Below the pieces are notes generated by a model. The model saw nothing but the letters and a program-made list of their open reading frames with translations. It had not been told where the DNA came from and made no database searches. A program made the position numbers and the translations under genes. From the NCBI RefSeq assembly GCF_021398735.1, contig NZ_CP090349.1, positions 5,917,571 through 5,981,570 on the forward strand: a stretch of 64,000 bases of DNA, in the 5' to 3' direction. This document shows positions 8,736 through 16,954 of this stretch, one piece after another; within the stretch, counting starts at the first letter, position 1; every line of letters starts with the position of its first letter. The stretch comes from Methylobacterium oryzae. GTDB lineage: Bacteria > Pseudomonadota > Alphaproteobacteria > Rhizobiales > Beijerinckiaceae.

Positions 8736-8939
8736 AGGAGCAGCACCACCGACACGATCAAGGGCCTGGCCAATGAGGCCGTCGGCAACGTGAAGCAGGG
8801 CATCGGCAGCGCGACTGGCAACGACAAGCTGAAGGCCGAGGGTAAGGCGCAGGAACTGAAGGGCGAAGCCCAGAAGACGACCGGGAACGTCAAGGACGGC
8901 GCCAAGCACGTGGCCGACAAGCTCACCGGCAAAGTTTGA
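8736..8939 (+). CDS. CsbD-family stress protein with an AGG triplet where the start codon should be
   Basis: From 8739 the frame reads SSTTDTIKGLANEAVGNV and continues with KQGIGSATGNDKLKAEGKAQ and ends ADKLTGKV, a complete small hydrophilic CsbD protein of about 67 residues. CsbD proteins are abundant stress proteins of unknown mechanism. AAGGAG at 8723-8728 sits 7 nt ahead of the triplet at 8736, the ideal place for ATG, but the triplet is AGG. The only in-frame conventional start upstream (GTG 8574) lies before the EcfG promoter. Either a start-codon mutation has silenced the gene, or the base is a sequencing error, or a rare initiator is used. The upstream stress promoter supports the gene's former or current expression. 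Confidence 0.7.
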   Translation, partial: RSSTTDTIKGLANEAVGNVKQGIGSATGNDKLKAEGKAQELKGEAQKTTGNVKDGAKHVADKLTGKV

Positions 8940-8947
8940 TCCGGCCG

Positions 8948-8971
8948 CCCGGAGCGGTTCCACGCTCCGGG
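8948..8971 (+). terminator. Hairpin after csbD
   Basis: CCCGGAGC (8948-8955) pairs perfectly with GCTCCGGG (8964-8971) around an 8-nt loop, 8 bp after the csbD stop. There is no U-run, so it is a weak candidate for an intrinsic terminator or an mRNA-stabilising 3' hairpin. Confidence 0.45.
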
Positions 8972-9123
8972 CATCCCGAGGTCGCGGCAACGCGTCGAAG
9001 GAAAGGATCGTGGGTGCTGGCAGAGGCCGGTCCTGCAACGCCCGCGCGCCGTGCCGCGTTGATCTGCGAAGACAATATCCGAACCGCAGCCGGACCCTTG
9101 CCTGCGCGCAGCATCGTGGGCCC

Positions 9124-11667
9124 ATGGACCAGTTGAACGCGTCGCAACCGACGCCGGAGATCGACCTCTCGTCCTGCGACCGCGAGCCCATCCACATCCT
9201 CGGCGCGGTGCAGGGGTTCGGCTTCCTCATCGGGGTCTCCCCGGACTGGATCGTCACCCGCGCCTCGGACAACATCGCGACCTGGCTCGGCCAGGGTGCG
9301 GCGGCACTTCTCGGCCTGCCCCTCGATGCCGTCCTCGACCGCGAGGCCATCCACACCCTGCGCGGGCACCTGCAGACCCTGCGCGGGCCGGACGCCGTCG
9401 ACCGGGTCTTCGGCCTCCGGCTCGTGCCGGGCGGCGAGCCGTTCGACGTGGCCCTCCACCGGTCCGGGGACACCATCGTCATCGAGGCCGAGCCGAGCGC
9501 CACCGAACACCTCAGCGCCGGCAACCTCGTGCGCAGCATGGTCACCCGTCTCCAGCAGACCGTGGGGTTCGACCCCCTCTGCCGCGAGGCCGCCCGCCAG
9601 ATGCGGGCGCTGACCGGGTTCGACCGGGTTATGGTCTACCGCTTCGCCGCGGACCATTCGGGCGAGGTCATCGCCGAGGCGGCCCGGTCCGGCCTCGCTC
9701 CCTACCTGGGGCTGCACTACCCGGCCTCCGACATCCCCAAACAGGCCCGCGCCCTCTACGCGCGCAACTGGCTGCGCATCATCGCCGACGTCGACGACAC
9801 CGGCGCCGCCGTGCTGCCCCCGCGCGATCCGGCCGGCCAGCCCCTCGACCTGTCGCTGTCGACCCTGCGGACGGTCTCGCCGATCCACCTCGAATACCTG
9901 CGCAACATGGGCGTGGCGGCCTCGCTGTCCGTGTCCATCCTGCGCGACGGTCGCCTGTGGGGCCTGTTCGCCTGCCACCACACCGAGCCGCGCCACATCT
10001 CCCTCGAGCGCCGGACCGGCGCCGAGCTGTTCGGCCAGATGTTCTCCTGGCTGCTGGAGGCCCGCGAGCGGCAGGCCGACGCCGAGCGCGAGGTCCGTTC
10101 GCGCGAGTTGCACAACCGCCTGCTGGGCGCGCTGGCCACCGGCGGCACCAACCTGGAAAGCCTCTCCGACTTCCTCGACGACCTGGCGGCGATCCTGCCC
10201 TGCGACGGCATCGGCCTGTGGGTGAACGGCGAGATCACGCTCCAGGGCTCGACCCCGACCGCGGAGGAGTTCGCCGGCCTGGTGCGCTTCCTCAACCGCA
10301 CGGCCGCGAGCAAGGCCTACGCGACCGACGAGATCGGGCGCGTCCACGAACCGGGCCGCGACTTCACCGAGCGGGCGGCCGGCATGCTCGCCATCCCGGT
10401 GTCGCGCACGCCCCGGGATTTTCTGGTCTACTTCCGGCGCGAGGTCTCGCGGACCGTGACCTGGGCGGGCAACCCGGTGAAGCCCGCGACTCCGGGGCCG
10501 AACGGCGTCCGTCTGACCCCGCGCAAGAGCTTCGAGGCGTGGCGCGAGACCGTGCACGGGCGCTCGCTCCCCTGGGCCGAGGTCGAGATGCGGACCGCCG
10601 AGGCCCTGCGCATCACCCTGCTCGAGGTGATCCTGCGCCTCACCGACTCCGCCGAGAAGGAGCGCAAGGTCGCGCAGGAGCGTCAGGAACTCCTCATCGC
10701 CGAGCTCAACCACCGGGTCCGCAACATCCTGAACCTGATCCGCGGGGTGGTGACCCAGAGCCGGCCGGCGGACGGGGCGGACAGCGCCTTCGCGAACACG
10801 GTCGGCGACCGCATCCAAGCGCTCGCCCGGGCGCACGACCAGATCACCTCGAGCAACTGGGGACCGGGATCCCTGCGCGACCTCGTCATGCTGGAGGCCG
10901 GCGCCTACCTCGGACCCAAGGCCGGCCGGGTCGTGCTCGACGGCGCCGACGTCCTGCTGGAACCGCAGGCGTTCTCGACCGTCGCCCTGGTCGTCCACGA
11001 GATGATGACGAACTCGGCCAAGTACGGCGCGCTCTGCGACAGCCTCGGGCGGGTCGACCTGCGCTGGGAGCGGGACGCCCTCGACCACTTGGTGATCCGA
11101 TGGCGCGAGACCGGCGGCCCGGCCGTGCGGGCGCCCACCCGGCGCGGCTTCGGCACGACCATCATCGAGCGGTCGATCCCGTACGAGCTCAAGGGCGAGG
11201 CGGAGGTGCGCTACGAACTGGCGGGCGTCGAGGCGCGCTTCACCATCCCCCCGGCCTTCGTCCAGAACGCCTCACGCGCCGCGCCGAAGGCTGTCAGGGC
11301 GGTTCACGCCGAGGCGCTGCGCGGTCTCGCGGGGTCCGTGCTGGTCGTCGAGGACAACATGATCATCGCCCTGGAGGCCGAGGAGTTGCTCACGTCGCTC
11401 GGCGCCACGAACGTGGACATGGCGTCGTCGACGCGCGAGGCGCTCCGCCTGATCGACGCGGCGCCGCCGGCCCGGGCCCTGCTCGACGTCAACCTGGGCT
11501 CCGAGACCAGCATCGCCGTCGCGCGCAGGCTGTTCGAACTGGGCATCCCCTACGCGTTCGCCACCGGCTACGGCGACGGCTTCCGCATTCCGGAAGACCT
11601 CGCCGCCGTGCCGGTGGTGAAGAAGCCCTACGGGGCGGAGGACCTCCTGCGCGCCTTCCCGGCTTGA
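9124..11667 (+). CDS. bphP: Bacteriophytochrome hybrid histidine kinase (PAS-GAF-PHY-HWE/HisKA_2-HATPase-REC)
   Basis: 847-residue red/far-red photoreceptor kinase, cytoplasmic. PAS domain about 1-115 with the biliverdin-attachment Cys at residue 18 (SSCDREPIHILG); GAF about 140-310 with the chromophore-pocket motif PASDIP near residue 200; PHY about 325-500. The kinase core ELNHRVRN (His about 530) is of the HWE/HisKA_2 type rather than classical HisKA, followed by an HATPase (DSLGRVDLRWERD...GFGTTIIE). The C-terminus is a receiver domain (about 738-847; VVEDN, phosphoacceptor Asp about 788, KKPYG). ATG 9124 is chosen because it starts the PAS domain. No haem oxygenase or separate response regulator lies beside it, so biliverdin must come from elsewhere. 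Confidence 0.93.
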   Translation: MDQLNASQPTPEIDLSSCDREPIHILGAVQGFGFLIGVSPDWIVTRASDNIATWLGQGAAALLGLPLDAVLDREAIHTLRGHLQTLRGPDAVDRVFGLRLVPGGEPFDVALHRSGDTIVIEAEPSATEHLSAGNLVRSMVTRLQQTVGFDPLCREAARQMRALTGFDRVMVYRFAADHSGEVIAEAARSGLAPYLGLHYPASDIPKQARALYARNWLRIIADVDDTGAAVLPPRDPAGQPLDLSLSTLRTVSPIHLEYLRNMGVAASLSVSILRDGRLWGLFACHHTEPRHISLERRTGAELFGQMFSWLLEARERQADAEREVRSRELHNRLLGALATGGTNLESLSDFLDDLAAILPCDGIGLWVNGEITLQGSTPTAEEFAGLVRFLNRTAASKAYATDEIGRVHEPGRDFTERAAGMLAIPVSRTPRDFLVYFRREVSRTVTWAGNPVKPATPGPNGVRLTPRKSFEAWRETVHGRSLPWAEVEMRTAEALRITLLEVILRLTDSAEKERKVAQERQELLIAELNHRVRNILNLIRGVVTQSRPADGADSAFANTVGDRIQALARAHDQITSSNWGPGSLRDLVMLEAGAYLGPKAGRVVLDGADVLLEPQAFSTVALVVHEMMTNSAKYGALCDSLGRVDLRWERDALDHLVIRWRETGGPAVRAPTRRGFGTTIIERSIPYELKGEAEVRYELAGVEARFTIPPAFVQNASRAAPKAVRAVHAEALRGLAGSVLVVEDNMIIALEAEELLTSLGATNVDMASSTREALRLIDAAPPARALLDVNLGSETSIAVARRLFELGIPYAFATGYGDGFRIPEDLAAVPVVKKPYGAEDLLRAFPA

Positions 11668-12152
11668 GCCCGCGAGCCGGTGCTTGACGGGTCGGTGGTC
11701 AGGGTTACCGGTGGTTGGGGCGATGTCGGGCGCGGCGCCTGGCCCGGTGGGATGTTCCGCCACGAAACGCGCGGAGGTCGCGCGGTCCTCAGCGCGCCTC
11801 AGCTTGCCGAGGAAGCCCTCGGACTCACGGAGACGGGTTTCACGATCGCGACGCGGTGCCTCGATGCGGCGGATCTCGCCGTCGCGCCACGCGTCGAAGG
11901 CGGTGGTGCCGCTGGCCCGAAGGCGGGGTGAACGACGGCGGTGCGCGGGTCACGGCGCCGGGCCCGACAGGTCGCGGGCGGCATTCGAGACCCGGCAGGC
12001 CGGAACGGTCGCGCGCGTCGCGGGCTTCGGGCGGGTCGGCGCCGCGGTCGCCGGGCCGGAGCGCCTCTACCGGCGGTCACGCTCATTCGGGGTGGGGTCA
12101 CCTCGGTTCGGTGCCGCGCCGCTCTAGGTTGGCTGAAAGGGGAGCGGACCGC
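11668..12152. other. Intergenic stretch with no recognised gene
   Basis: About 485 bp between the phytochrome and MFS genes. Overlapping short frames are open on both strands because of high GC, but none has a recognisable domain or ribosome binding site. It may include the MFS promoter. Confidence 0.5.
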
Positions 12153-13379
12153 ATGGAGCAGGACATCGGCGAGGGGGAGCGGCCGCCCGCTTCGCGACGG
12201 CCATCCGTCTCCAGGTCCCTGGACCTCCTCAACCTCCTGCTCATCGACGTGAACGGGGCGATCAAGCCCTACCTCAACGTCTACCTCTACGTGCACCGCG
12301 GTTGGAATGATGCCTCGGTCGGGCTGGTCAGCACGGTGTCGGGCATCGTCGGCATCGTGGTGCAGACGCCCATCGGGACCGCCATCGACGCGGTGCGCGA
12401 CAAGCGCGTGATCCTGCTCGGCGCCCTGGTCGCGCTCTCGCTGGCCACGCTCCTCGTCGCGCTCTTCCCGTACTTCTGGCCCGTGCTCGCGGCCTCCTGC
12501 GTGCTGGCCGCCGTCGGGGGCATGCTGAGCCCGGCCATCGCGACGCTCACGCTCGGCCTGTTCCCATCCGACCGGATCGCCGGGCGCTTCGGCCGCAACG
12601 CCGCCCTGGAGCGGACCGGGAACGTCGCCATCGCCGTGCTGATCGGGCTCGTCGGCTGGCTGTTCCCGGACCGCGCGGTGTTCCTCTTGGTCCCGGCCTG
12701 CGCCATCGTCTCGGCCGCGGCACTCTACTCCATCCCGCGCGATGCCATCGACGCGCGCCGGGCTCGCGGCGGCGGCGAGGGGGAGCAAGCCCCGGCCCGG
12801 TGGCGGACCCTGCTGACCTGCCGGCCGCTCATGGTCTTCGCGGCCTGCGTAGGGCTTTTCCATTTCGCCAACGCGCCGCTGCTGACCCTCGTCGCCCAGG
12901 AGATCGGGCAGGCGCGCCCGGACTGGTCGTCCGTCATCGTCTCCGTCTGCATCGTCGGCGCGCAGGGGGTGATGGTGCCGATGGGGCTCATCGTCGGCCG
13001 CCGGGCCGAGCGCTGGGGCCGCAAGCCCTTGCTCGTGATCGGCTTCGCCGCGCTGCCCGTGCGCGCCTTGCTCTATCTCGTCTGGCGCGACCCGTACTGG
13101 CTGATCGCGGTCCAGTGCCTCGACGGCGTCGGTGCCGGCCTGCTCAGCGCGGTGAAGCCGCTGGTCATAGCCGACATCACCCGAGGAACCGGCCGCTACA
13201 ACGCCGCCCACGGCCTGATCGGGACCGTGCAGGGCGCCGGCGCTTCGCTGTCGTTCGTGATCGCCGGAACCTTGGTCCAGCAGGCGGGGTTCGATGCCGC
13301 CTATCTCGCGTGCGCCGCCGTCGCGGCGGTCGCGCTCGGGGTGCTCGTGACGCTGCTGCCCGAGACAATCCCGGAGTAG
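12153..13379 (+). CDS. Major facilitator superfamily transporter
   Basis: 408 residues, about 12 predicted transmembrane helices. ATG 12153 follows AAAGGGGAG (12136-12144). After a short charged N-terminus come LLLIDVNGAIKPYLNVYLYV and the TM2-TM3 loop region TPIGTAIDAVRDKR, a variant of the MFS A-motif (G-x3-D-x2-G/A-x-R/K-x-R). A second copy in the C-terminal half reads IVGRRAERWGRKP. Substrate is unknown; the acidic Asp in TM1 (LLIDVNG) may be functional. The N-half/C-half pseudo-symmetry is complete, so the gene is intact. The PAP2 gene follows 71 bp downstream and could be co-transcribed. Confidence 0.85.
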   Translation: MEQDIGEGERPPASRRPSVSRSLDLLNLLLIDVNGAIKPYLNVYLYVHRGWNDASVGLVSTVSGIVGIVVQTPIGTAIDAVRDKRVILLGALVALSLATLLVALFPYFWPVLAASCVLAAVGGMLSPAIATLTLGLFPSDRIAGRFGRNAALERTGNVAIAVLIGLVGWLFPDRAVFLLVPACAIVSAAALYSIPRDAIDARRARGGGEGEQAPARWRTLLTCRPLMVFAACVGLFHFANAPLLTLVAQEIGQARPDWSSVIVSVCIVGAQGVMVPMGLIVGRRAERWGRKPLLVIGFAALPVRALLYLVWRDPYWLIAVQCLDGVGAGLLSAVKPLVIADITRGTGRYNAAHGLIGTVQGAGASLSFVIAGTLVQQAGFDAAYLACAAVAAVALGVLVTLLPETIPE

Positions 13380-13450
13380 CCCCGGAGAAGCCTCGGGGCG
13401 GCCCGGCGGCGTGGCTGCGAGCGGTGAGACCTGGCACGGCTTGAGGAGGG

Positions 13451-14182
13451 GTGGTGAAAGATCGGATTTCCGGCCGGGGTGGCCGGCGGCTCACCGCGAC
13501 GCTGGCCGTGCTCCTCTCCCTTGCCCTGCCCGTCACCGCCGCGACGCTCCACAGCACCTACGTCGACCCGGCGGCGATGGCGCTGCAGCGCGTCCTGCCG
13601 CCCCCGCCCGAAGCCGGCTCGGAATCGGCCAAGGCGGACATGCAGGCCGTGGAGGCCGCGGTCCGCGCCCGCACGCCCGACGACGAGCGGCGCATCACCG
13701 CGAACCTGCCGTGCACCCTCGACCGCTTCACCGGTGTGCTCGGCCCGGCCTTCACGGCGGAGACGATGCCGGACACCGCGGCGCTGATCGAGAGTGTGTT
13801 CCAGGACGGGGAACTCGCCGTGCTGGCGGCGAAGGCCGCCATCGCGCGGCCGCGGCCCTACACGGTGAAGCCGGACCTCGCCACGTTCGGACATCGCTCC
13901 GACAGCACGTCCTACCCGAGCGGCCACGCCACGTTCGGGTATCTCGCGGCCACGGTGCTGTCGCGCCTCGTGCCCGAGAAGCGCCAGGCGCTGTTCGCTT
14001 TCGCCGGGACCTACGGGGAGAACCGGGTGATCGCCGGCACCCATTTCCCGTCCGACCTCGAAGCCGGCAAAATCGCCGCGGCCGTCATCGCCGAGGCGCT
14101 GTTCCACGACCCGCGCTTCGAACGCGATCTCGCCCGGGCGGCTTCTGAAGTCGCGGCCCAGGGCGGCGCCTCCGGTCGGTGA
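13451..14182 (+). CDS. Secreted PAP2-family acid phosphatase
   Basis: 243 residues with a signal peptide (hydrophobic residues about 15-30, cleavage near TAATLH). All three PAP2 phosphatase motifs are present: K-x6-RP (KAAIARPRPY, about residue 129), PSGH (YPSGHA, about 156) and R-x5-H-x3-D (NRVIAGTHFPSD, about 196). The soluble, signal-peptide-bearing layout fits a class A non-specific acid phosphatase acting in the periplasm. GAGGAGGG at 13443-13450 abuts two consecutive GTG codons; the second (13454) has better spacing and may be the true start. Confidence 0.87.
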   Translation: MVKDRISGRGGRRLTATLAVLLSLALPVTAATLHSTYVDPAAMALQRVLPPPPEAGSESAKADMQAVEAAVRARTPDDERRITANLPCTLDRFTGVLGPAFTAETMPDTAALIESVFQDGELAVLAAKAAIARPRPYTVKPDLATFGHRSDSTSYPSGHATFGYLAATVLSRLVPEKRQALFAFAGTYGENRVIAGTHFPSDLEAGKIAAAVIAEALFHDPRFERDLARAASEVAAQGGASGR

Positions 14183-14361
14183 GGCGAAGGCTCCTGACGC
14201 AGGATCACGAAGGCGGGAGGCGGGTTGCGGGGCGAACCCGCCTGTCTGACCGCGATCCCAGGCAATCCTGGGCACCCGCGCACGGGCCCTTGCCGCACCC
14301 GACCCAGCCCCGGAGATGGGCCGCCCGACATCCGAGCCCCGAACGACAGGAGACCGCCGGC

Positions 14362-14544
14362 ATGTCTCACGTCACCGAGGAGATGGCCGCTGATGGGCAC
14401 TTCATGGTCAAGGTCGCCGGTCGTGCCGTCACGGAGACCTGCGAGAAGCGACAGGCCAGGAAGCTCGTCCGCGCGATGCGCATCTGTCGGGCGGCCTCGT
14501 CACGCTGTTCGGCGGAAGACGAGGCTCGCCGCTGCGATGGCTAA
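14362..14544 (+). CDS. Small hypothetical protein, 60 residues
   Basis: ATG 14362 is preceded by AGGAGA at 14348-14353. The first half (HFMVKVAGRAVTETCEKRQARKLV) looks like a folded, mixed-charge small protein; the C-terminal part is Arg/Cys/Ser-rich. No family recognised. Its stop overlaps the stop of the convergent ester-cyclase gene by 3 bp, so the two ends are mutually constrained. The good ribosome binding site is the main support. Confidence 0.45.
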   Translation: MSHVTEEMAADGHFMVKVAGRAVTETCEKRQARKLVRAMRICRAASSRCSAEDEARRCDG

Positions 14545-14957
14545 GCCCAGCCGAGCTCTCTCACGGCCCGGGCGTCGTTCCAGATCTTCGTCAATCCGAT
14601 GATGCGGTCCCCCTCGAACTGCATGACATACACGTAGTCGGTCGACGTGGATTTGCCCGTGGGCGGGCAGGGTCCGCCCTCGCCAGTGTGGGTCCCGTGG
14701 AAGACCCCGTAGGCCATCACGTTCCGGCGCTCCTCGTCGGTCGCGAAGGATCGCACCTCGTACCGACCGTCGGGGATGAAGGTCAGGAGCCCCTTCATCC
14801 ACTCCGTGTAGTCCCGCAGGGAGGTCACGCCGGCCAGGGCATCGGCCTGGGCGGAGAAGGTCGCATGCGGGGCACAGTAGCGCGCGCACGCCTCCCAGCC
14901 TCCGCCGGTCTCGCAGGCATCGAAGAAGGCCTTTGCTACCGTCGTGATGTCGCCCAT
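14541..14957 (-). CDS. SnoaL-like / ester cyclase family protein (NTF2 fold)
   Basis: 138 residues. The pattern of FFDACETGGGWEACARYC, FSAQADAL, YTEWMKGLLTFIPDGRYEV, FHGTHTGEGG and DYVYVMQFEGDRI..KIWND is that of the NTF2-like SnoaL/ester cyclase group, small alpha+beta barrels that include polyketide cyclases and many proteins of unknown activity. No polyketide pathway lies nearby, so cyclase function should not be assumed. An in-frame ATG at 14978 would add seven residues. The upstream region carries a strong hairpin (15008-15044). Confidence 0.75.
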   Translation of the reverse strand: MGDITTVAKAFFDACETGGGWEACARYCAPHATFSAQADALAGVTSLRDYTEWMKGLLTFIPDGRYEVRSFATDEERRNVMAYGVFHGTHTGEGGPCPPTGKSTSTDYVYVMQFEGDRIIGLTKIWNDARAVRELGWA

Positions 14958-15005
14958 GCCTGGATCGCCCTTTTCCATTGCCGGAAGCGCCGATTGTAGC
15001 GGACG

Positions 15006-15046
15006 CCGTCCGCGCAAGCACCCTCTGCGAGGGTCTGCGCGGACGG
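15006..15046. repeat. Two-part hairpin upstream of the ester-cyclase gene
   Basis: GTCCGCGCA (15008-15016) pairs with TGCGCGGAC (15036-15044), extendable by 2 bp outward, and inside it ACCCTC (15020-15025) pairs with GAGGGT (15029-15034) around a TGC loop. On the minus strand it falls 50-90 nt ahead of the ester-cyclase start, so it could be a leader structure or a repeat element. Confidence 0.75.
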
Positions 15047-15123
15047 TCATGCGGCTGGCGCCGCTTCCGACCGTATCGCGACGATCAGGAAGGCGCCTCG
15101 TTCGAGGCAGCCGCGCCATGCCC

Positions 15124-15145
15124 CCCGCTCCCGTGCGGGAGCGGG
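15124..15145. repeat. Perfect 9-10 bp hairpin
   Basis: CCCGCTCCC (15124-15132) pairs with GGGAGCGGG (15137-15145) with a four-base GTGC apex. A short GC-rich palindrome of a type dispersed in high-GC alphaproteobacterial genomes. Confidence 0.75.
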
Positions 15146-15298
15146 TTGGGGCAAGACGCTTCGAGGTCGAACGCGCCATGTCTGTGACCGTTCTCGTGTG
15201 AAGCCGGGGGAGGCGGTGGGCCGGACGCGCCGAGGCGCGCGGCCCGGCTTCTCGAAAACGGCGTCCCGACTTCGGCCGTCCCCCGGCCGAGCGCTCGA

Positions 15299-15342
15299 GC
15301 GCTCTCCGCCGAAGTGGATACCGGTTCGGCGTAAGAGAGCGC
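15299..15342. repeat. Long interrupted palindrome (Hyphomicrobiales-type intergenic repeat)
   Basis: GCGCTCTC (15299-15306) pairs with GAGAGCGC (15335-15342), and directly inside it CGCCGAA (15307-15313) pairs with TTCGGCG (15325-15331), with a TAA bulge and the loop GTGGATACCGG. The GAAGTGG-ATACCGGTT core is, as I recall, a recurrent intergenic repeat in Methylobacterium and relatives. Confidence 0.7.
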
Positions 15343-15357
15343 GTCAAGACAAAGGTT

Positions 15358-15398
15358 TAGAGCCGTGCCCGATTGCAACGCGATCGGGCACGGCTCTA
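15358..15398 (-). terminator. Perfect 16-bp stem-loop containing the GMC oxidoreductase stop codon
   Basis: The left arm 15358-15373 (TAGAGCCGTGCCCGAT) and right arm 15383-15398 are perfect inverted repeats around a 9-nt loop. The minus-strand stop codon TAG of the GMC oxidoreductase is the outermost triplet of the right arm (15396-15398). On the minus strand the hairpin is followed by CCTTTGTCTT, a weak pyrimidine tract, so it may terminate the oxidoreductase transcript. Confidence 0.65.
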
Positions 15399-16931
15399 GC
15401 CGAGCCTCCGGCCGATCGCCTCGGCGAGCATGATCGTGGTCACATTCGTCGGCGCCGAGACGATGTCGGGCATGATCGAGGCATCGACGACGTTCAGGCC
15501 GTCCACCCCGCGCACCGCCCCGCTCCCATCGACCACTGCCCACGGGTCGTCGCGGCCGCCCATCGGGACGGAGGAGGTCGGGTGGGCGTAGCCGTCGACT
15601 GCCGAGAGCACGGCTCGCCGCAGCGCGTCGTCGTCACGGACATCGGGACCGGGATACAGCTCCGCCGCGACCACGTCGCTGAACGGGGCCGTCCGGCCGA
15701 TGCGCCGCGACAGGCGCACCGCTTCCAACATGCGCCTCAGGTCGGCCGGGTCCTCGAAGAAGTTGTAGCGGATGAGCGGCATGGCGCGGGGGTCGCGGCT
15801 CGTCAGCCGAACCGAGCCGACGGACCTCGGCAGCGTGACCGAGCAGGCCAGTACGATGGCCCCGCCGGTCGGGCTCTGCGCCGGATCGAAGATGTGCGTC
15901 CCCGAGATGTGAAGGTCCAACTCGTCCGGGGCGGCCTCACGCGACCGCGTCCAGATGATCGCGCCCGCGACCGGGTCCATCGCCCGCACCTCCCGCTTGA
16001 GCGCGTAGACGTTGTAGTAGAACGGATGCTCCTTGAGCCGCTCGCCGACCGGCGCGTCCTGCAGCACGGGAATGTCGAGGTCGCGCAGGTGCGCCGCCGG
16101 CCCGATGCCCGACCGCATCAGGATGGCGGGGCTGCCGAATGCCCCGGCCGAGAGGATCACCCGTCCGGCCTCCACCGTCGCGCCGCCCAGAAGCCGGAGG
16201 CCGCGCGCCCGCCGGCCGTCGAACAGCACGGCGTCGACCTCGGCGCCCCCGACGATGGCGAGGTTCGGTCGGCGCCGAACGTCCTCAGTCAGGTAGGCCA
16301 TGCCCGTGTTGACGCGTCGGCCCTCGACCACGTTCAGCGGGTAGGGCGAGACGCCGTGCTGCTCCGCGCCGTTGAAGTCGGCGATGCGGGACAGGCCGGC
16401 CGCCTCCGCGGCCAGCACGAAGGCGCGCATGGAGGGGGTGATCTCCTCCATCGTGCGCTGGCGGATCGGGAAGGGCCCGGAGCGCCCGCGCCGAGCGTCG
16501 TCGCCGGCCGGCGTGTTCTCCAGTGCCCTGAAGACCGGGAGCACCTCGTCCCACGACCAGCCGTCGAGACCGCGCGCGGTCCAGCGGGCGAAATCGGACG
16601 GCCGCGCCCGCATGGCGACCGCGGCGTTCACGCCGGAGCTGCCGCCGAGCACCTTGCCGCGGATCGCGCGCACGTCGTGGCCGAGGCCGGAGCGGTCCTG
16701 GGTGTGGTAGCCCCAGTCGTGCGCCGCGTCGCCGCCGACCCAGTTCGCGTTCGCGATGACGTCCGGATACGCCCCCGGCGCGTAGGCCGGTCCGGCCTCC
16801 AGCAGAAGAACCGTCCGGTTCGGATTCTCGCTGAGCCGGCGCGCGAGCACGGCGCCCGCGGAGCCTCCGCCGGCGATGACGACGTCGAAGGCCTGATCCG
16901 GGATGGGGGCGCGGGTGGGCATGGCGGACAT
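15396..16931 (-). CDS. GMC family FAD-dependent oxidoreductase (choline dehydrogenase-like)
   Basis: 511 residues. N-terminal Rossmann FAD site FDVVIAGGGSAGAVLARRL (about residues 15-33), GMC signature 1 region GKVLGGSSGVNAAVAMR (about 92), signature 2 GAFGSPAILMRSGIGP (about 270), and the C-terminal catalytic part with YAHPTSSVPMG and NVVDASIMPDIVSAPTN. These flavoenzymes oxidise primary or polyethylene-glycol-type alcohols. In signature-3 the usual H-x2-GT-C-x-MG is HPTSSVPMG, keeping the His. Start ATG 16931 has GAGG only 2-3 nt away; ATG 16922 is an alternative. It lies 23 bp downstream of the esterase gene on the same strand, likely one operon. Confidence 0.88.
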   Translation of the reverse strand: MSAMPTRAPIPDQAFDVVIAGGGSAGAVLARRLSENPNRTVLLLEAGPAYAPGAYPDVIANANWVGGDAAHDWGYHTQDRSGLGHDVRAIRGKVLGGSSGVNAAVAMRARPSDFARWTARGLDGWSWDEVLPVFRALENTPAGDDARRGRSGPFPIRQRTMEEITPSMRAFVLAAEAAGLSRIADFNGAEQHGVSPYPLNVVEGRRVNTGMAYLTEDVRRRPNLAIVGGAEVDAVLFDGRRARGLRLLGGATVEAGRVILSAGAFGSPAILMRSGIGPAAHLRDLDIPVLQDAPVGERLKEHPFYYNVYALKREVRAMDPVAGAIIWTRSREAAPDELDLHISGTHIFDPAQSPTGGAIVLACSVTLPRSVGSVRLTSRDPRAMPLIRYNFFEDPADLRRMLEAVRLSRRIGRTAPFSDVVAAELYPGPDVRDDDALRRAVLSAVDGYAHPTSSVPMGGRDDPWAVVDGSGAVRGVDGLNVVDASIMPDIVSAPTNVTTIMLAEAIGRRLG

Positions 16932-16954
16932 GTCCTCTTCGAGAGCGGCGATGG

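Larger units (their letters stand above)
14958..15395. other. Palindrome-rich intergenic region
   Basis: About 440 bp between the ester-cyclase start and the GMC oxidoreductase stop, with no supported gene. It contains four strong inverted repeats described separately (15008-15044, 15124-15145, 15299-15342, 15358-15398). The density of palindromes suggests dispersed intergenic repeat elements rather than coding sequence. Confidence 0.7.

Noticed and set aside
8361..9545. 394-codon minus-strand frame over csbD and the phytochrome start
   Set aside because: Crosses two supported plus-strand genes and shows no domain.
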